A stretch of 64,000 nt of DNA from Notolepis coatsorum (GCA_963971535.1 OZ020586.1:69733548-69797547); one strand, 5' to 3'. Positions 46,486 through 57,890 are shown, counted from the first letter of the stretch. The notes: generated by a model from the letters alone, not told the origin. A program made the numbers and translations.

Positions 46486-47005
46486 TGTGTGTGTTTGTGG
46501 GTACGCCAGCGTCGGACAGTGTGAGAGAGAACGCTGCAAGAAAGTAGGAAGGAAGAAATTTAAATCAATCAATTAATCTATCAATCAATCCGCCAGCGTC
46601 GGACAGTGTGAGAGAGAACGCTGCAGTCGGAAAGTAGGAAGGAAGAAATTTAAATCAATCAATTAATCTATCAATCAATCCGCGATTTTTCTTTTGTTCT
46701 AGATTGAGTCAAGACCCATCAATTACATCATCCAACATTGTTTAAAATACTAACACGTTCCCCTTGACAGAATCGCTTTATATTTAGTCGTTATGACGCT
46801 ATCAACATATCCATTTGTTAAAGATTATTGTCCGCCATCTTGTTTTTTCCGACGGAGTGATCCGGCGGAGTGATGTGATTCGGTGGTGGGCGGGTCCTGG
46901 GACCAGGAGCGTGGATTATGAAGGATACATACGTGTAAATGGACTGTTTCAGCCAATCAGAATAGAGAAATTTGCATGCCGTTGTATAAAGTGCAATATA
47001 ATGTT
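45742..47005 (-). mobile_element. 1.3-kb dispersed repeat, copy B (inverted)
   Basis: Reverse complement of 1187-2476, including the hairpin (45769-45866), the duplicated GGATGTGTTAG block and a GT microsatellite. It differs by an extra direct duplication of ~88 bp (CCGCCAGCGTCGGACAGTGT at about 46503 and 46590). TTAA follows the CAGGGCTGTAC segment at the left edge. Confidence 0.75.
46373..46495. repeat. (GT)n microsatellite, interrupted
   Basis: GT repeats broken by GC and CACA steps. It is the counterpart of the CA tract at 1575-1735. Confidence 0.97.
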
Positions 47006-47405
47006 GCGGTTGTAATTTCATTAGACAGACCAGCGCGGACCTTTAATAACATGCAATTTAATTGACACGAGCAATGAGCTAACGGTAGCTGCTAACCAAG
47101 GTTACCATTAGGATTATGCTAAGCTAACTAGCGATCTCTGCTAACCCTGGAAAACGGTCAAAGCGGACTCCACAAGACTAGTTCCATTCGTGAGGAAAGG
47201 GGGTGGGTTATATTGACAACGCTTGACAACAGAAGTTTAAACATAACTTCATATTTATTGGTTATTCATTTCTGTATATCATTGAATTTCCATCTCCGTG
47301 TGTCTCCATCTCTTCCTGTTTACATTCGAGTGTGACGTCATCACCTACGGCAGCTTAGACTATCAAAACGCGAAGGGGGGGGCTGGCTCTCTTGTTCATT
47401 CTCGC

Positions 47406-47454
<49 letters not shown>

Positions 47455-47610
47455 CTCTCTCTACATTCAATGATTTAAAGTAGCCAAATGTTACACACAG
47501 TATAAATACTAACTGGATAGTTGATGATATAAACATTTAATTTCATTATCTGAAATATTCTAAAATCATTAAGTCTGTGTGATTATTATTTTCTCACAGT
47601 AGTGTGTGTG

Positions 47611-47694
<84 letters not shown>

Positions 47695-47945
47695 GCTAAA
47701 GTGGATAGAAAACACAGTACTGTGTAAAAGGCACCCAAGAGTTTTTATATAAATTGTCTTAGATGTAAGTAGACTACTCTTAGTACATTTTCATTAAATT
47801 ATTTTTTAAAGCATCTTCATGGTTTAATAATGCAAACATATGTTGCAGGGACTTATTATAATCATCATATTGGCGTGACTGTATGCATCAAAGGGTTAAA
47901 TCAAGCATTTTTGATGCATGTCAAAATATTGCGATATCATTTAGA
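47006..47945. other. Unassigned with (CT)n 47405-47460 and (GT)n 47625-47690
   Basis: 47040-47130 is rich in GCTAACTAGC-type sequence. 47550-47640 matches 13020-13110. No gene. Confidence 0.45.
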
Positions 47946-48079
47946 GGCCATATCGCCCAGCCCTACTATAATGGTAAAATAGTTATTTAAAAATGTGCCC
48001 CTAAAAAATATTCTTTGCCCCTAAATTTCTCATTTAGGGGCAAGTGTGCCCCTAGTGAAAAAGCTTAGCGTACAGCCCT
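47930..48079 (-). mobile_element. Two hAT-type element ends
   Basis: GGCCATATCGCCCAGCCCTA ends near 47973 and TTAGCGTACAGCCCTG ends at 48079. The second has an internal ATTTCTCATTTAGGGGCAAG hairpin. Partner ends with matching duplications were not found. Confidence 0.5.
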
Positions 48080-48084
48080 GCACC

Positions 48085-48745
48085 CTTCTACACCATGATT
48101 TCAGAATACCGATTCACGGTGGTCTATGGTCTTTTACCATAGGAGTCCTCCGCCAGCTCAAAGAATACAGAGTCAGAAAACATCTCCTGCTCCGTTTCTA
48201 CCAGGCCATCATTCAAAGCATCCTCACCTTCTCCATAACAGTTTGGTACAGCAGTCTGGACATTCACTCCAAAAACAAACTGCAAAGAATAATTAATAAA
48301 TCCTCCAAAATAATCCGCACCCCCCTCCCATCACTCGAATCACTCCACCGCCAAAGCACAATAAGAAGAGCAAGACAAATTATCTCTGACCCCACTCACC
48401 CAGCACACCACATCTTCCAGCTGCTGCCTTCCGGGAGACGCTACAGATCCCTGACCACCAAACATCCCGCTTTAAAAACAGCTTCTTCCCCACTGCCATA
48501 CAGACACTGAACTCCCTGTAGCAACCCCCCCCGCAACCCCCCCTACCTCTGTTGCTATGGACATGGACATAAACTATGATATTGTGGTCTTTGTAATTAT
48601 GTATTTATGTATTTAACTGCATGTAGTATGTATGTATTGTAAGTGATGTTATGGTTCTATGTTCTATGTTGGAACAATGCTGTAACTGCACTGAAAACAA
48701 ATTTCACCAGCCTGGCTGGGTGGTCATTAAATAATCTAATCTCTC
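48085..48745 (+). mobile_element. LINE 3' end (Rex1/CR1-group, different subfamily)
   Basis: Encodes LLRFYQAIIQSILTFSITVW, KLQRIINKSSKIIRTPLPSL and HHIFQLLPSGRRYRSLTTKH, then a frameshift and a 3' UTR with an ATTAAATAATCTAATCTC tail. Confidence 0.85.
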
Positions 48746-49973
48746 AAGGTAATGGCCTGGGTTTATATGGTTCCACTTATTCAATTGGTCTGACATTTGA
48801 CGGGAGCAGAGTTGAGCATAATTAAATGAGATCTACGTTCTTACATTTGACAAAAACAAGAAAAAGTCAAGGATACAAGACTGTACATGTCTGGAGCCGC
48901 TGCACAGCTAAGACGCCGTTACGGAACCAAAATTGTCTAAACAACAGACAGAATACACTATTGGAATTATATATACTTATGATTACCTGACTTGTTTGTT
49001 TTTAAACACCCTCGTTGTCATGTTATTAACGTTTTATTGATGGCTAAAATGAAAACAAAGATGGCTGCTGACCTATACCTCCGTCAAAGATTATGAACAA
49101 GCATAACACGGTTTGGCTGTAATACTTGTAGTTTTGATCTTCAATGGGTGGTGTTGTGGAAAATGATTTTACCAAGTCCGGTGAACTTTGAGAAATTGAG
49201 ATCTAGTCAATGGATATTGGATAGGAACAAATGTAGTTTATTCTGTGCACAGAGTCTCAGTTCGGAAGACAATCTGCGAAGTGAGCCACGAGGCCAAGAA
49301 TACTTTTAGCCATATAGTAAAAGAAATCAAAGTTTTGCATACAGAAAAAATGTCAGGCAGTTCTCATAAGATAACAGTGTGGGATGAATACTGATACGCT
49401 TGCACCTGCATGACTGTGTGGAAACAATGAGAAAGTTGGTTGCGAGAGTGGTTCCAGAAGTAAGCTGATTTATAAAATTAAGTAAAGGAATAGTATGAGA
49501 AATATTGCTTGAAGGGTACAAAGATTTTAAAAGAACACGCCAACATCTTGGGAAATTACTTTATCGTCTTCTCCAGAGAGAGACAATAAGATAGATACCA
49601 GTTTTCTCTCTGTGCGTTCAGTAGAAAGCTTTCCCAAAATGTTGGTGTGTTCCTTTAAGAGGGTGAACATGTGATCTTTCCATAATAGTGGCTACAATGG
49701 GGGAAATCAGGCAGCAGATCCAAGCAGTGTCATCAAAGAGGCTGGATATAGGAAAAGGGAACACAGGCCATGTCCTTACTGAAAATTCAACGCCATGCCA
49801 TTCACATCATTAACAAAACCGACATGTGCAAATAGCAATCAACTGCTTAAATATCAGGAATTTCAATATTGTAAATAAAATATTTTCTCAATTGAATGTC
49901 AAAGCTAGCCAAAATCGTTAGCCTAGCTTCCCCTCGTTGTTCATAAAAAAATGAAATATGATCAGAACTCCCT
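48746..49973. other. Unassigned spacer, possible 3' flank of the lectin gene
   Basis: AT-rich, no exon seen. CTTTTAAAAGAACACGCCAA and TTGGTGTGTTCCTTTAAGAG near 49530 and 49650 are inverted ends of a ~140-bp MITE-like block. Confidence 0.4.
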
Positions 49974-49979
49974 TTTATT
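49974..49979 (-). terminator. Polyadenylation signal candidate, C-type lectin gene
   Basis: AATAAA on the minus strand, about 200 bp after the TAG stop of the lectin exon. Confidence 0.6.
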
Positions 49980-50175
49980 AAAGATCCGCTGAAGTTTAAA
50001 ATGTCAATACGTTTCTAAGACACTAAACATGGCAAATCTGTTGCTCAATCAAATAAGCCTCCTTTACTTTTACTGGTATAAGCAATGTTACGTCTCACTC
50101 CGTTCATTTCGTAGAGTCCCAGGTCTGCTTATTTTCCCAGAGCTGGTGATGGAACCCATGTTCCTCTACTGGTCT

Positions 50176-50323
50176 CTAGTAACACACTGGTCTCTCGCAG
50201 ATCCATGTATTTCTGCCCTTACAGTTGAAGTCGTTCAAACCGGTGAAATTAACTTGGTCCCGGACGTCACCACAATCCTCCCCTCCATAGGATCCGTCTG
50301 GTTGTCCTGGAGCCCAGAGCAGC
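50176..50323 (-). CDS. C-type lectin domain, last coding exon
   Basis: Acceptor TGTGTCTCCAG precedes 50323; stop TAG at 50178-50176. In phase 2 from the exon at 57891 it reads LLWAPGQPDGSYGGEDCGDV, RDQVNFTGLNDFNCKGRNTW and ICERPVCY. This is the C-terminal third of a C-type lectin fold: the GEDC, FNC and WIC cysteines and a QPD motif, which in calcium-dependent members favours galactose-type sugars. The usual WND is LND here. Such proteins are membrane or secreted receptors of innate immunity. Ligand binding is inference. There are no stops or frameshifts, so the exon looks intact. Confidence 0.88.
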
Positions 50324-50658
50324 CTGGAGACACAGAACACAGAATTATAACATTCCTGTTCAAAATAACATCAAGAATCATCAAATTAATTCGTTTTTTT
50401 TGCCTGGTTTAGGTTTAGCCTACTGTTGTGATTGACGAATGCAAGGACCTTGACTAATGAGGTAATGTCCGGTTGTTGTTTGTGTCCGTGCGCTCGTTGG
50501 ATTTAGGATTTTGGATTGGTTGCTTGGTATTGTCGATTTTATTATTTTGACCCCCCGCCTGGACTGCTCTTTGATTCAAGGATTACAGATTTAGTACTGT
50601 GGCTAGGCTAGCTAACTAACCTAGTCTATGTTAACTTTGCGGCTAGGATGGCCTAGTC
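50324..50658. other. Lectin intron, possibly LINE 5' UTR
   Basis: No gene. It probably continues, across the hAT insertion, into the LINE ORF1-like sequence at 51802-52062. Confidence 0.4.
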
Positions 50659-51793
50659 CAGCGGTTCTCAACAGGGGTGCCGCAGAAAGCTGCCAGGGGA
50701 GATAAAAAAATAAATATTTATTCTTTTTGGATTACAGAAAATTATCACTAAAGTGCTATCTGTTGCAGCTGCACTGTTTTCCATGAAAATACCATATTTG
50801 GATAAGTTTGACCATTTCTCAAAATCTGAAAATCATTATTTAATAAAACACAGAAAAGGATCACCAAGTTACTCTGGATAAAAAAAACCTTTACAGACAA
50901 CATTGAGACAAAGCTTCCTGACACATCTCCATCCAAACTCTTGGAAGAACTCATTGAAATCTCATCTGATACCACCTGGAGAGCTCGTTTCAGAGTGTGT
51001 ACCAAGTATTTCATGATGCAGCAGTTAAGGTGTTGATACCATTCAGCACCACATATCTGTGTGAAGCTGGCTTTTCATCCATGACAGCTCTGAAAACAAA
51101 ATATAGGGCCAAGTTGAGCCTTGAGGATGACATGCGTGTTGCCTTGTCAAAGATCTCCCCACGTATTGACCGTATTATTAGCCAGCAGCAGCAGACCTCG
51201 CATTGAGCTAGAAATGTCCACTGAGTGAACGAGTGCTTATTTTCTGTATTTATTTATATTTTTTGAGAAATGGTAACTTGGTGATCCTTTTCTGTGAAAT
51301 GGTCACACTTATCCAAATATGCTATTTTTATGGAGAACAGTGCAGCTGCAACAGATAGCACTTTAGTGATCCTTTTCTGTATTTAAAAAAAAATACATGA
51401 TTTTCAGTTTTTGAGAAATGGTCACACTTATCCAAATATGCAAATTTTTATGGAAAAGAGTGCAGCTGCAACAGATAGCACTTTAGTGATAATTTTCTGT
51501 AATTTTATTTAAAGAAATATGCTATTTGATTTACTATTACAAGCAGTGTAATGTCAACAGTACTAAGCCATTTAGACCTGAAACACCTGTTAATAATGCA
51601 TTATATAGCCTGCATATACACACAAATGTGTTTCCCGGTTTCTTAAATAAACATTATTTTGAAAGCAAGCACTTTTGTCATCATTGTAGCAAAAAAGACA
51701 GGACCGGAAAAGTCTTTATCGTATATAGGGGTGCCCTGGAATATTTTATTGAACACAGGGGTGCCTTGGCAGCAGAAAGGTTGAGAACCCCTG
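50659..51793 (+). mobile_element. hAT (Charlie-like) derivative, TSD GCCTAGTC
   Basis: Ends CAGCGGTTCTCAA and TTGAGAACCCCTG, flanked by GCCTAGTC at 50651-50658 and 51794-51801. The subterminal GGGGTGCC(G/T)..GCAG is also inverted. It retains only the C-terminal end of a transposase. 51250-51500 contains repeats of TGCAGCTGCAACAGATAGCA. Confidence 0.94.
50997..51206 (+). pseudogene. hAT transposase C-terminal dimerisation fragment
   Basis: Reads VLIPFSTTYLCEAGFSSMTA, LKTKYRAKLSLEDDMRVALS and PRIDRIISQQQQTSH then a stop. This is the conserved end of the hAT dimerisation region of the ZBED5/SCAND3/FAM200-like lineage. The upstream sequence is out of frame or missing. Confidence 0.85.
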
Positions 51794-51801
51794 GCCTAGT
51801 C

Positions 51802-52062
51802 GGAAGACCAGAGGAGCTTCAATCTGGAGGATTAATAACTTCAACGTGTCGACAACCGCAGTTGGCCCCCTCGTGTAATAATGCCCCTGGTATCCACCCA
51901 GCCCAACTGCTCTGGCTGTCTACACCTGAGCCAGAGCATTGCAGAGCTAGAGGAAAGAATCTCAACCCTCTACCAAATCAAAGAGGATGAAGAGCTCTTG
52001 GACAATCTGGCCAGCTCAATTCATCAGCCTGCGCCATCCATCATCGTCACCTCCCATGACTC
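51802..52062 (+). mobile_element. LINE 5' region with ORF1 start
   Basis: The ATG at 51881 opens MPLVSTQPNCSGCLHLSQSI, AELEERISTLYQIKEDEELL and DNLASSIHQPAPSI, a short coiled-coil ORF1-like protein. It ends at the CAAGTTCAAG tail of the next LINE. A host gene is less likely because the sequence stops abruptly there. Confidence 0.5.
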
Positions 52063-52327
52063 TCAAGTTCAAGTTCAAGTTCAAGTTTTATTTGTCACGT
52101 ATAAAGTACATGGTTCTGTATGAGTCCCCTGAGAATGTACTTCATACAGTGAAAAAGTTGTATGTTGTATGTAAGTATCCAAACACTACAAAATATACAA
52201 TATACAAACTAAAGTACAAAATGCTAACTTAAAAAAATATGCAAAAATGAGGTATGGATGTTGTGCAAATCTTTTGTAATAAATAGATAGATAAAATATG
52301 GTGTAGTGTTAAAAGTGTTTAAAGTGT

Positions 52328-52571
52328 CGGGGAGCTCCAGTAGCTCACTGCGTACCTCGAACGCTATTTCGGCGTCGGGGACAACCGTGCGCGTCACGGA
52401 TCTGGGGTACACGAGTTTGACTCCCGGACTCGCCGTATTTTCTCAGAGTGTCTTTCCCCCCATCTATACCCCATTCAACCTGTTTCTGTCGGTCATACTT
52501 GACCAGAAAGGGCGATAAACGCGAAAAGAACCAGCTGACTGGTCAAAGTAAAAAAAATAAAAATAAAATAA
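52328..52571 (+). mobile_element. SINE, TSD TTAAAGTGT
   Basis: The head GGGGAGCTCCAGTAGCTCAC has a tRNA-like box A and ACGAGTTTGACTCCC a box B. The 3' part has TCGGTCATACTTGACCAGAA and GCGATAAACGCGAAAAG, then A-rich. Flanks at 52319-52327 and 52572-52580. Confidence 0.88.
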
Positions 52572-52987
52572 TTAAAGTGTCTAAAGTGAATGTTAAAGGT
52601 GAGTGTTTGTTTAAAGTGCATGTGGATGTGCAATGAATGTAGGATGGATGAGTTAGTGTTGCATCGAGTAATTGAGCATCCTGATGGTCTGGGGATAGAA
52701 GCTCCTTTTGAGTCTCTTTACTGACCATGAGACTCTGGTAGCACTTGCCTGACTGCAGCAGTCCAAAGAGGCATTTGTTTGGGTGGCTGGGGTCTTTGAT
52801 TATTCTCTTAGCCTTACCCATGCAGCGCTTGTTGTAAATGTCTTGGAGAGTGGGAAGCCCACCTCCAATTGTGCGTTCGGCTGAACGGGCCACTCTCTGT
52901 AGTCTGCTACGGTCTTGTGCAGTGCTATTCCCAAACCAGGAGGTGATATTGTCAGGATGCTCTCTATTGTGCATGAGTAGAAGTTCT

Positions 52988-53216
52988 TTTTTTTTATTTA
53001 TTTTTTTTAAACTTTATTTTTTAGCGTTTATCGCTTTTCTGGTCAAGCATGACCGACAGATACAGGGTGAAACGGGATATAGAGCAGCGGAAGACATTCT
53101 GGTAAATGACGGCGGGTCCGGGAATCGAACTCGAGTCCACCAGATCCGTGACGCAGCACGGTTTTCCCCGACGCAGAAATAGCACAGAGATATGCGGTGA
53201 GCTACTGGAGCTCCCC
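52988..53216 (-). mobile_element. SINE (same family, opposite orientation), 15-bp TSD
   Basis: Reverse complement of the SINE at 52328: starts GGGGAGCTCCAGTAGCTCAC on the minus strand, box B GAGTTCGATTCCC, A-rich tail at 52988. Flanks ATGAGTAGAAGTTCT at 52973-52987 and 53217-53231 are exact. Confidence 0.93.
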
Positions 53217-53964
53217 ATGAGTAGAAGTTCTTAAGGATCTTCTGACTCACTTGGAACTTCCCTAGGCGCCTAAGGAAGTAGAGGTGTTGCCGTGCCTTCT
53301 TGATGACACTGTCAATGTGTGTGGTCCATGTCAAGTCCTCGGATATGTGGACTCCGAGGTACTTAAAACTGTTCACTCTCTCAACCGGTGCCCCGTCGAT
53401 GCTGAGGGGGCTGTAGTCCCTGACCCCTGACGTCCTAAAGTCCACAATCATCTCTTTTGTTTTGCTGACGTTCAGGGAGAGGCTGTTCTCTTGACACCAT
53501 CCCGCTAGAACCTTTACCTCTTCCAGGTAGAGCAGAGATCAGGCCCACCACTACTGTGTCGTCAGCAAATTTGATGATTGTGTTGTTGTTCCGCTGTGCC
53601 ACACAGTCATGTGTGTACAGGGAGTAGAGGAGGGGACTCAGAACACAGCCCTGGGGGGCCCCTATGTTGAGAGTGATGGATGAGGAGGTGCAGTTGCCTG
53701 CTCTCACCACCTGGGGTCTGCCCGTCAGGAAGTCCAAGACCCACTGGCAGAGATCATAGTTCAAGCCCAGGTCCCTGAGCTTGGCTATGAGTTTGGAGGG
53801 GACTATGGTATTGAATGCTGAGCTGTATATAAATATATATGTCGATAAATAGCATTATCACATAGTTCCCCTGCCTCTTGTCCAGGTGTGATGCTGCTGT
53901 GTGCAGCACATGGGCTATGGCGTCCTCCGTGGACCTGTTGGTTCTCGCATGAGTTGTCAACTCT

Positions 53965-54222
53965 GCTTAATGACAGGAATAAGGCCTGGTCACGTGCTAG
54001 ATGCTCAGGTGATCCACAACACTGGCTTGCCTTTAAACAGCTCAGAAACAGATGTACCACAGCTATGAGAGTCAAAATCTGATTAGATTTAATTCCTACA
54101 CAAACCCGGCTCGGTTTTGGAAGGCAGTTAACTTAAAAAAAACAAGACCTCTAATTCACTACCCACTCATATTAGTGTTGACGATTGTGTTATTTCTAAC
54201 CAAAACTAAATTGTGACCAGGC
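53965..54222 (+). mobile_element. LINE fragment, endonuclease-RT linker
   Basis: Encodes LLNDRNKAWSRARCSGDPQH and WLAFKQLRNRCTTAM, then degenerates. This is the linker typical of fish non-LTR elements. It may belong to the same element as 57178-57460. Confidence 0.65.
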
Positions 54223-55934
54223 ATGGGCTTCAGGGTCATGTTGACGGATCTTACATTTTTTTTACATTTTATGAAAGTACAGATTCATACCTTTAAAATA
54301 AGCCATCACTTGAACATTTTGGTGGGATACTTTTCAAGCTACTTCCTATGAATCATGGTGATATCACAAAACATATTCAGAGAAAAAGGGCCTTCAGCAA
54401 CTACAACACTACCCAGAATGCATTGTAATCCATGGCCCCCCTCTCTCTGGGGCAATTAACACCTGGCAGCGTTCCAGTCTCAGGCTCTTTGTTATGACAA
54501 TGACTCTGTCTTGTGACACTGCAAACACAACACCCAGAGGAAAAAGGAAAAGTCATGATAGTTTATTAAAAAATGTGTGTGGTAATGAAAGGTTAACCTT
54601 CTGTAGTGTGGTAGTGAAAGGTTAACCTTCTGTAGTGTGGTAGTGAAAGGTAGGAACACTTTATACTTTTACTCCACTACATTTCAAAGGAAATATTGTA
54701 CATTTTAATCCACTACATTTATCTGAACACATGAGTTACTAGTTACTTTGAAGAGAAAGATTTAGCATAGAAAACATGCAAAATGTTTGAAGCCTGACAA
54801 CTTTAAGAGGACGTAATCAGAGCAGCATAACTGGACCACATACCACTTTAACATAACCTTTAATCAGAGCAGCATAACTGGAGGTACACTTTGTCATGCT
54901 GCGCCTGTTGATTTCGCAGCATTCAGATCAACGGGGTCGCTCTCTCCCCAATATCATTATGAGTCACAGCTGTCTCGCGCTGAGGGGTTTGTCACAAGCA
55001 ACAAGCTCTCATTTGGCTGGTGGAGATTTCTGATAACTGCAGATTTCTGAGAATTAAAGAATAGGCAGCCGGACCTGTCAAAATGCAGAAACAGCTCGTA
55101 AAGAGCTCCCAGAAAAGACGACAACAGTTGTTGCTAGCAAGAGGGTGTAAGAAAAAATAAACTTCTACTGAAGTAGAATAATATGACATGCCTTCACAAA
55201 GCGCATCGATGCGTAAACTGTCAATTAGAAAGCAGGAGTGTTTAGACAGCGGGGCGGGTGACCAAACACCAAATCTCATCACACAGCAGTGGCTGATAGT
55301 TCACGTGAACCTCTGTCAATAACAGTAGTCAACTGTAGTCGATTAAATTACTTTATTATGACATTAGGTAGCATTAAATCCAATCTAACGGAATTCGTTC
55401 ACTCATAAAATTTGTGACATTTTAAATGTGATTTATAACAGATTGTTGTGTTAATGTCTGGGACAGAAACGGCCGACTCGCATAAATGATATATTCTGAT
55501 GATGTCACACCATGATTCTCAACACACAAAACGGGAGCAGCCCTATGGATAAAGCGATATAAAGAAACGAATAGCCAAATAAATGTGAAGTTATCAGTAT
55601 AACCCCCCCCCCCCCCTTTCCTCACGAATGGAATTGTGCCGCTTGTGTGACTGGGAGACTTGTGTGACTGGGAGACTCGTGTGGGAGACGTGGTAAATAC
55701 ACAGGTCACAACATGTTTACAGGAACGTTTGGGAGTTGTATTTTGGAGTATATTTCCTGACTGTAGTGAACTAGGCTAGATGTCTGCCCCACTTCCAGTG
55801 ATGAAGCTAAGCTAGGCTAACGGTCCAGGCGTTCCCTAAGCCCAATGCATGCAGAGAGACGAAAAAGGTATCTTCTTGTCTAACTCCAGGGAAGATGTTA
55901 AATAAGCTAATTTCCCAAAATGTTGGAGTTTTCC
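54223..55934. other. Unassigned, MITE-like material
   Basis: 54590-54650 holds two direct copies of TTAACCTTCTGTAGTGTGGT related to the MITE at 16185. 54660-54780 resembles a common fish MITE (TTACTCCACTACATT). Poly-C lies at 55602-55616. 55900-55934 carries GGAGTTTTCCTTTAA. The ORFs look fortuitous. Confidence 0.4.
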
Positions 55935-56020
55935 TTTAACAATTGTGTGTATTGAGCTGTACTGTATTGTACCCATTCTGCAATCTGTTAATACAATTTT
56001 CAATCAATCAATTTTCAATC
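55935..56020 (+). mobile_element. LINE tail (CAAT-type)
   Basis: TTTAACAATTGTGTGTATTG through TTTTCAATCAATCAATTTTC, the 3' end of the 2917-3831 family. Confidence 0.8.
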
Positions 56021-56291
56021 TATAAGGCTATTCCTCAGCATTTCAGGAATTACCCCAGACCGATCTAAAAACATACTTATATTCACCACGGTATATCGCG
56101 CGAATGTATGCATGGAAAAATGATCTCTTTTTTGCATCTTGACCAGAAGAAAGTCATTGGCAAATGACCATAGTATTGTATCCATATATATAGAATATAG
56201 GTATAGCTCTACAAACAAGGTGACAGATTCCTATCTATCTAGCGTTGGCCTTGCTACAGAGGGCCGCGTCTAATGGCTGGCACTGAAAGTG
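56021..56291 (-). mobile_element. TTAA-family element end
   Basis: Ends GGCTGGCACTGAAAGTG before TTAA at 56292. Same family as the right end of 23676-26033 (inverted TTAACACTTTCAGTGCC). Confidence 0.6.
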
Positions 56292-56483
56292 TTAATGTTG
56301 ATATAGACACTGATTGTGTGAGTCCCGTGGATCACACCACTCAATTCTCCTTTAGTCCCTTTTCACACGAGTACTAGACACTCTCCAATCAATAGATCCC
56401 AGGACCTCTACTGGTGAGGATAGTTTGGACTATTTTTTTCTAAAACTGGCTGCTCCTTTAACTCACGATGATAGTCGGGTTAA

Positions 56484-57104
56484 CTCGCCATTGTTTGAGC
56501 GCCAATCACGAGTATAGTCAGGTTTTAATCGTTATTTCTTTTATTAGCGATATCCATTCATTTTCATCCATCCAACCTGATGTTATCGTTGGGAATGGGT
56601 CTGACCTCGCAAAAGGGCAAATACCGCCACCTATCATCTCCCGGATGGTATTGCACATCATTGGATTGGATTGGCTGGGGATGTGCATTAAAAAATGTGC
56701 ATAAAAAAAAAATTCAGCACGCTTTTGTATCGTGCATAAGGACACCTATACTATTGATAATCTAGCGTTTATTTGAAAACTATTCATAAATCTGCCAAAA
56801 AATGACAACATGTTTTGTGTATTCCACTAAAGGGCTATTATCGTGTCTTTCTCTGGAATTACTAGAAATCTCCAAAACTATACTCGTATTCAAAACGGTA
56901 TAAAACGGAAATGTACAGATGAAAAAACAATCCGTTTCGTACATGTTGACTGCAAGCAAGTCATTGATAAGTGACGGGTGTATTAGACCCATAGCCATAA
57001 TTTAAGATATATTTTAAGCACTCGCAAATATCCCCGTCCTCCCATTGATTAAAGCGCTGGCGTACTAGGCCTAATTTCCCGGAAGGGGCTCGGCGGTCAA
57101 TGAG
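56484..57104. mobile_element. 621-bp TTAA-flanked element
   Basis: TTAACTCGCCATTG at 56480 and its weak inverse (GGTCAATGAGTTAA) ending at 57108. The right half resembles 56021-56291 in layout (ACGGTATAAAACGG, CAAGTCATTGATAAGTGACG). Only short terminal identity, so the exact ends are provisional. Confidence 0.55.
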
Positions 57105-57177
57105 TTAATTACATTGATGCATGTAATTACATAATTATGCAATTGATGCATATTTCTTATCTTTCTATCTCAACAGG

Positions 57178-57460
57178 AAGATTTCCTAGTGTCTAGAAAT
57201 CTGCCCATGTGATCCCGTTACATAAAGGTGGTGTTAGAGATTATTTAAATAACTACCATCCTATCTCCAAGTTACCCTGCTTAGCAAAAGTCTTGGAGTC
57301 TTCTGTGAATAATCAATTTAAGTCCTTTCTCTCAAATCACTCTGTACTAAGCCCACACCAATCTGGGGTCAGAGCCAATCATAGCATATTATCACCCATC
57401 TCTTTAGTTACTAATGACATAATATCAGCTTTAGACAAGAAGAAACACTGTTTATTGATC
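57178..57460 (+). mobile_element. LINE RT N-terminal fragment
   Basis: Encodes HVIPLHKGGVRDYLNNYHPI, SKLPCLAKVLESSVNNQFKS and LSPHQSGVRANHSI, then NDIISALDKKKHCL. A typical RT entry block; truncated on both sides. Confidence 0.85.
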
Positions 57461-57575
57461 TGTCAAAAATCTGTAAGTAGCAATGGTAAACTACCAAGTG
57501 GTAAATAGCAGTGGTAAACTAACCAAGTGGTAAATACCAGTGGTAAACTAACCATGTGGTAAATACCAGTGGTAA
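57461..57575. repeat. ~33-bp tandem repeat, three copies
   Basis: The unit is GTGGTAAATACCAGTGGTAA then ACTAACCAA. Confidence 0.9.
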
Positions 57576-57883
57576 ACTCGGGCAGGTTCCATGATCACTG
57601 ACCTTTCACCTTTTGTGGTGCAAATATACTTTATTATGAACATGAAGTATCGTGAGACATCATCAGAAATATGATGTTGACACGCTGGGATTCCTAAAAA
57701 TCACTCAAACCACCTGCATCAAAAAAGAAAGGTTGAATAATCTGCCTGAATCTGCTGCCTTTCATCTGACTGTCACTGACTTTACAACCTAACTAGCGCA
57801 TCCGAACGGTAACACCTTGTATATATAAATTGGCCACATGACAAATGTATGACATTAACAAGGATTGAGTGAACGCACCATTA
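57576..57883. other. Intron of the lectin gene
   Basis: No repeat recognised. Unique-looking sequence directly downstream (minus strand) of the lectin exon. Confidence 0.4.
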
Positions 57884-57890
57884 CTCTCAC

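Larger units (their letters stand above)
52063..53960 (-). mobile_element. Rex1-group LINE, 5'-truncated, with two SINE insertions
   Basis: The 3' end has (CAAGTT)n and TTTATTTGTCACGTATAAAG. The C terminus (IGGGLPTLQDIYNKRCMGKA) is at 52640-52972. RT pieces lie at 53232-53960, with [20 protein letters not shown] and FADD near 53570. A deletion just after GLISA breaks the frame. The two SINEs at 52328 and 52988 each have their own duplication. The copy is clearly similar to 40689-43753. Confidence 0.88.

Noticed and set aside
45735-48079. One hAT element from CAGGGCTGTAC (45735) to GTACAGCCCTG (48079)
   Set aside because: The ends are inverted, but the 8-bp flanks (CCTACAAC versus CACCCTTC) do not match and the interior is another repeat.
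54992-55282. 96-codon minus-strand ORF as a gene
   Set aside because: No splice sites or motif, and the surroundings are MITE-like.
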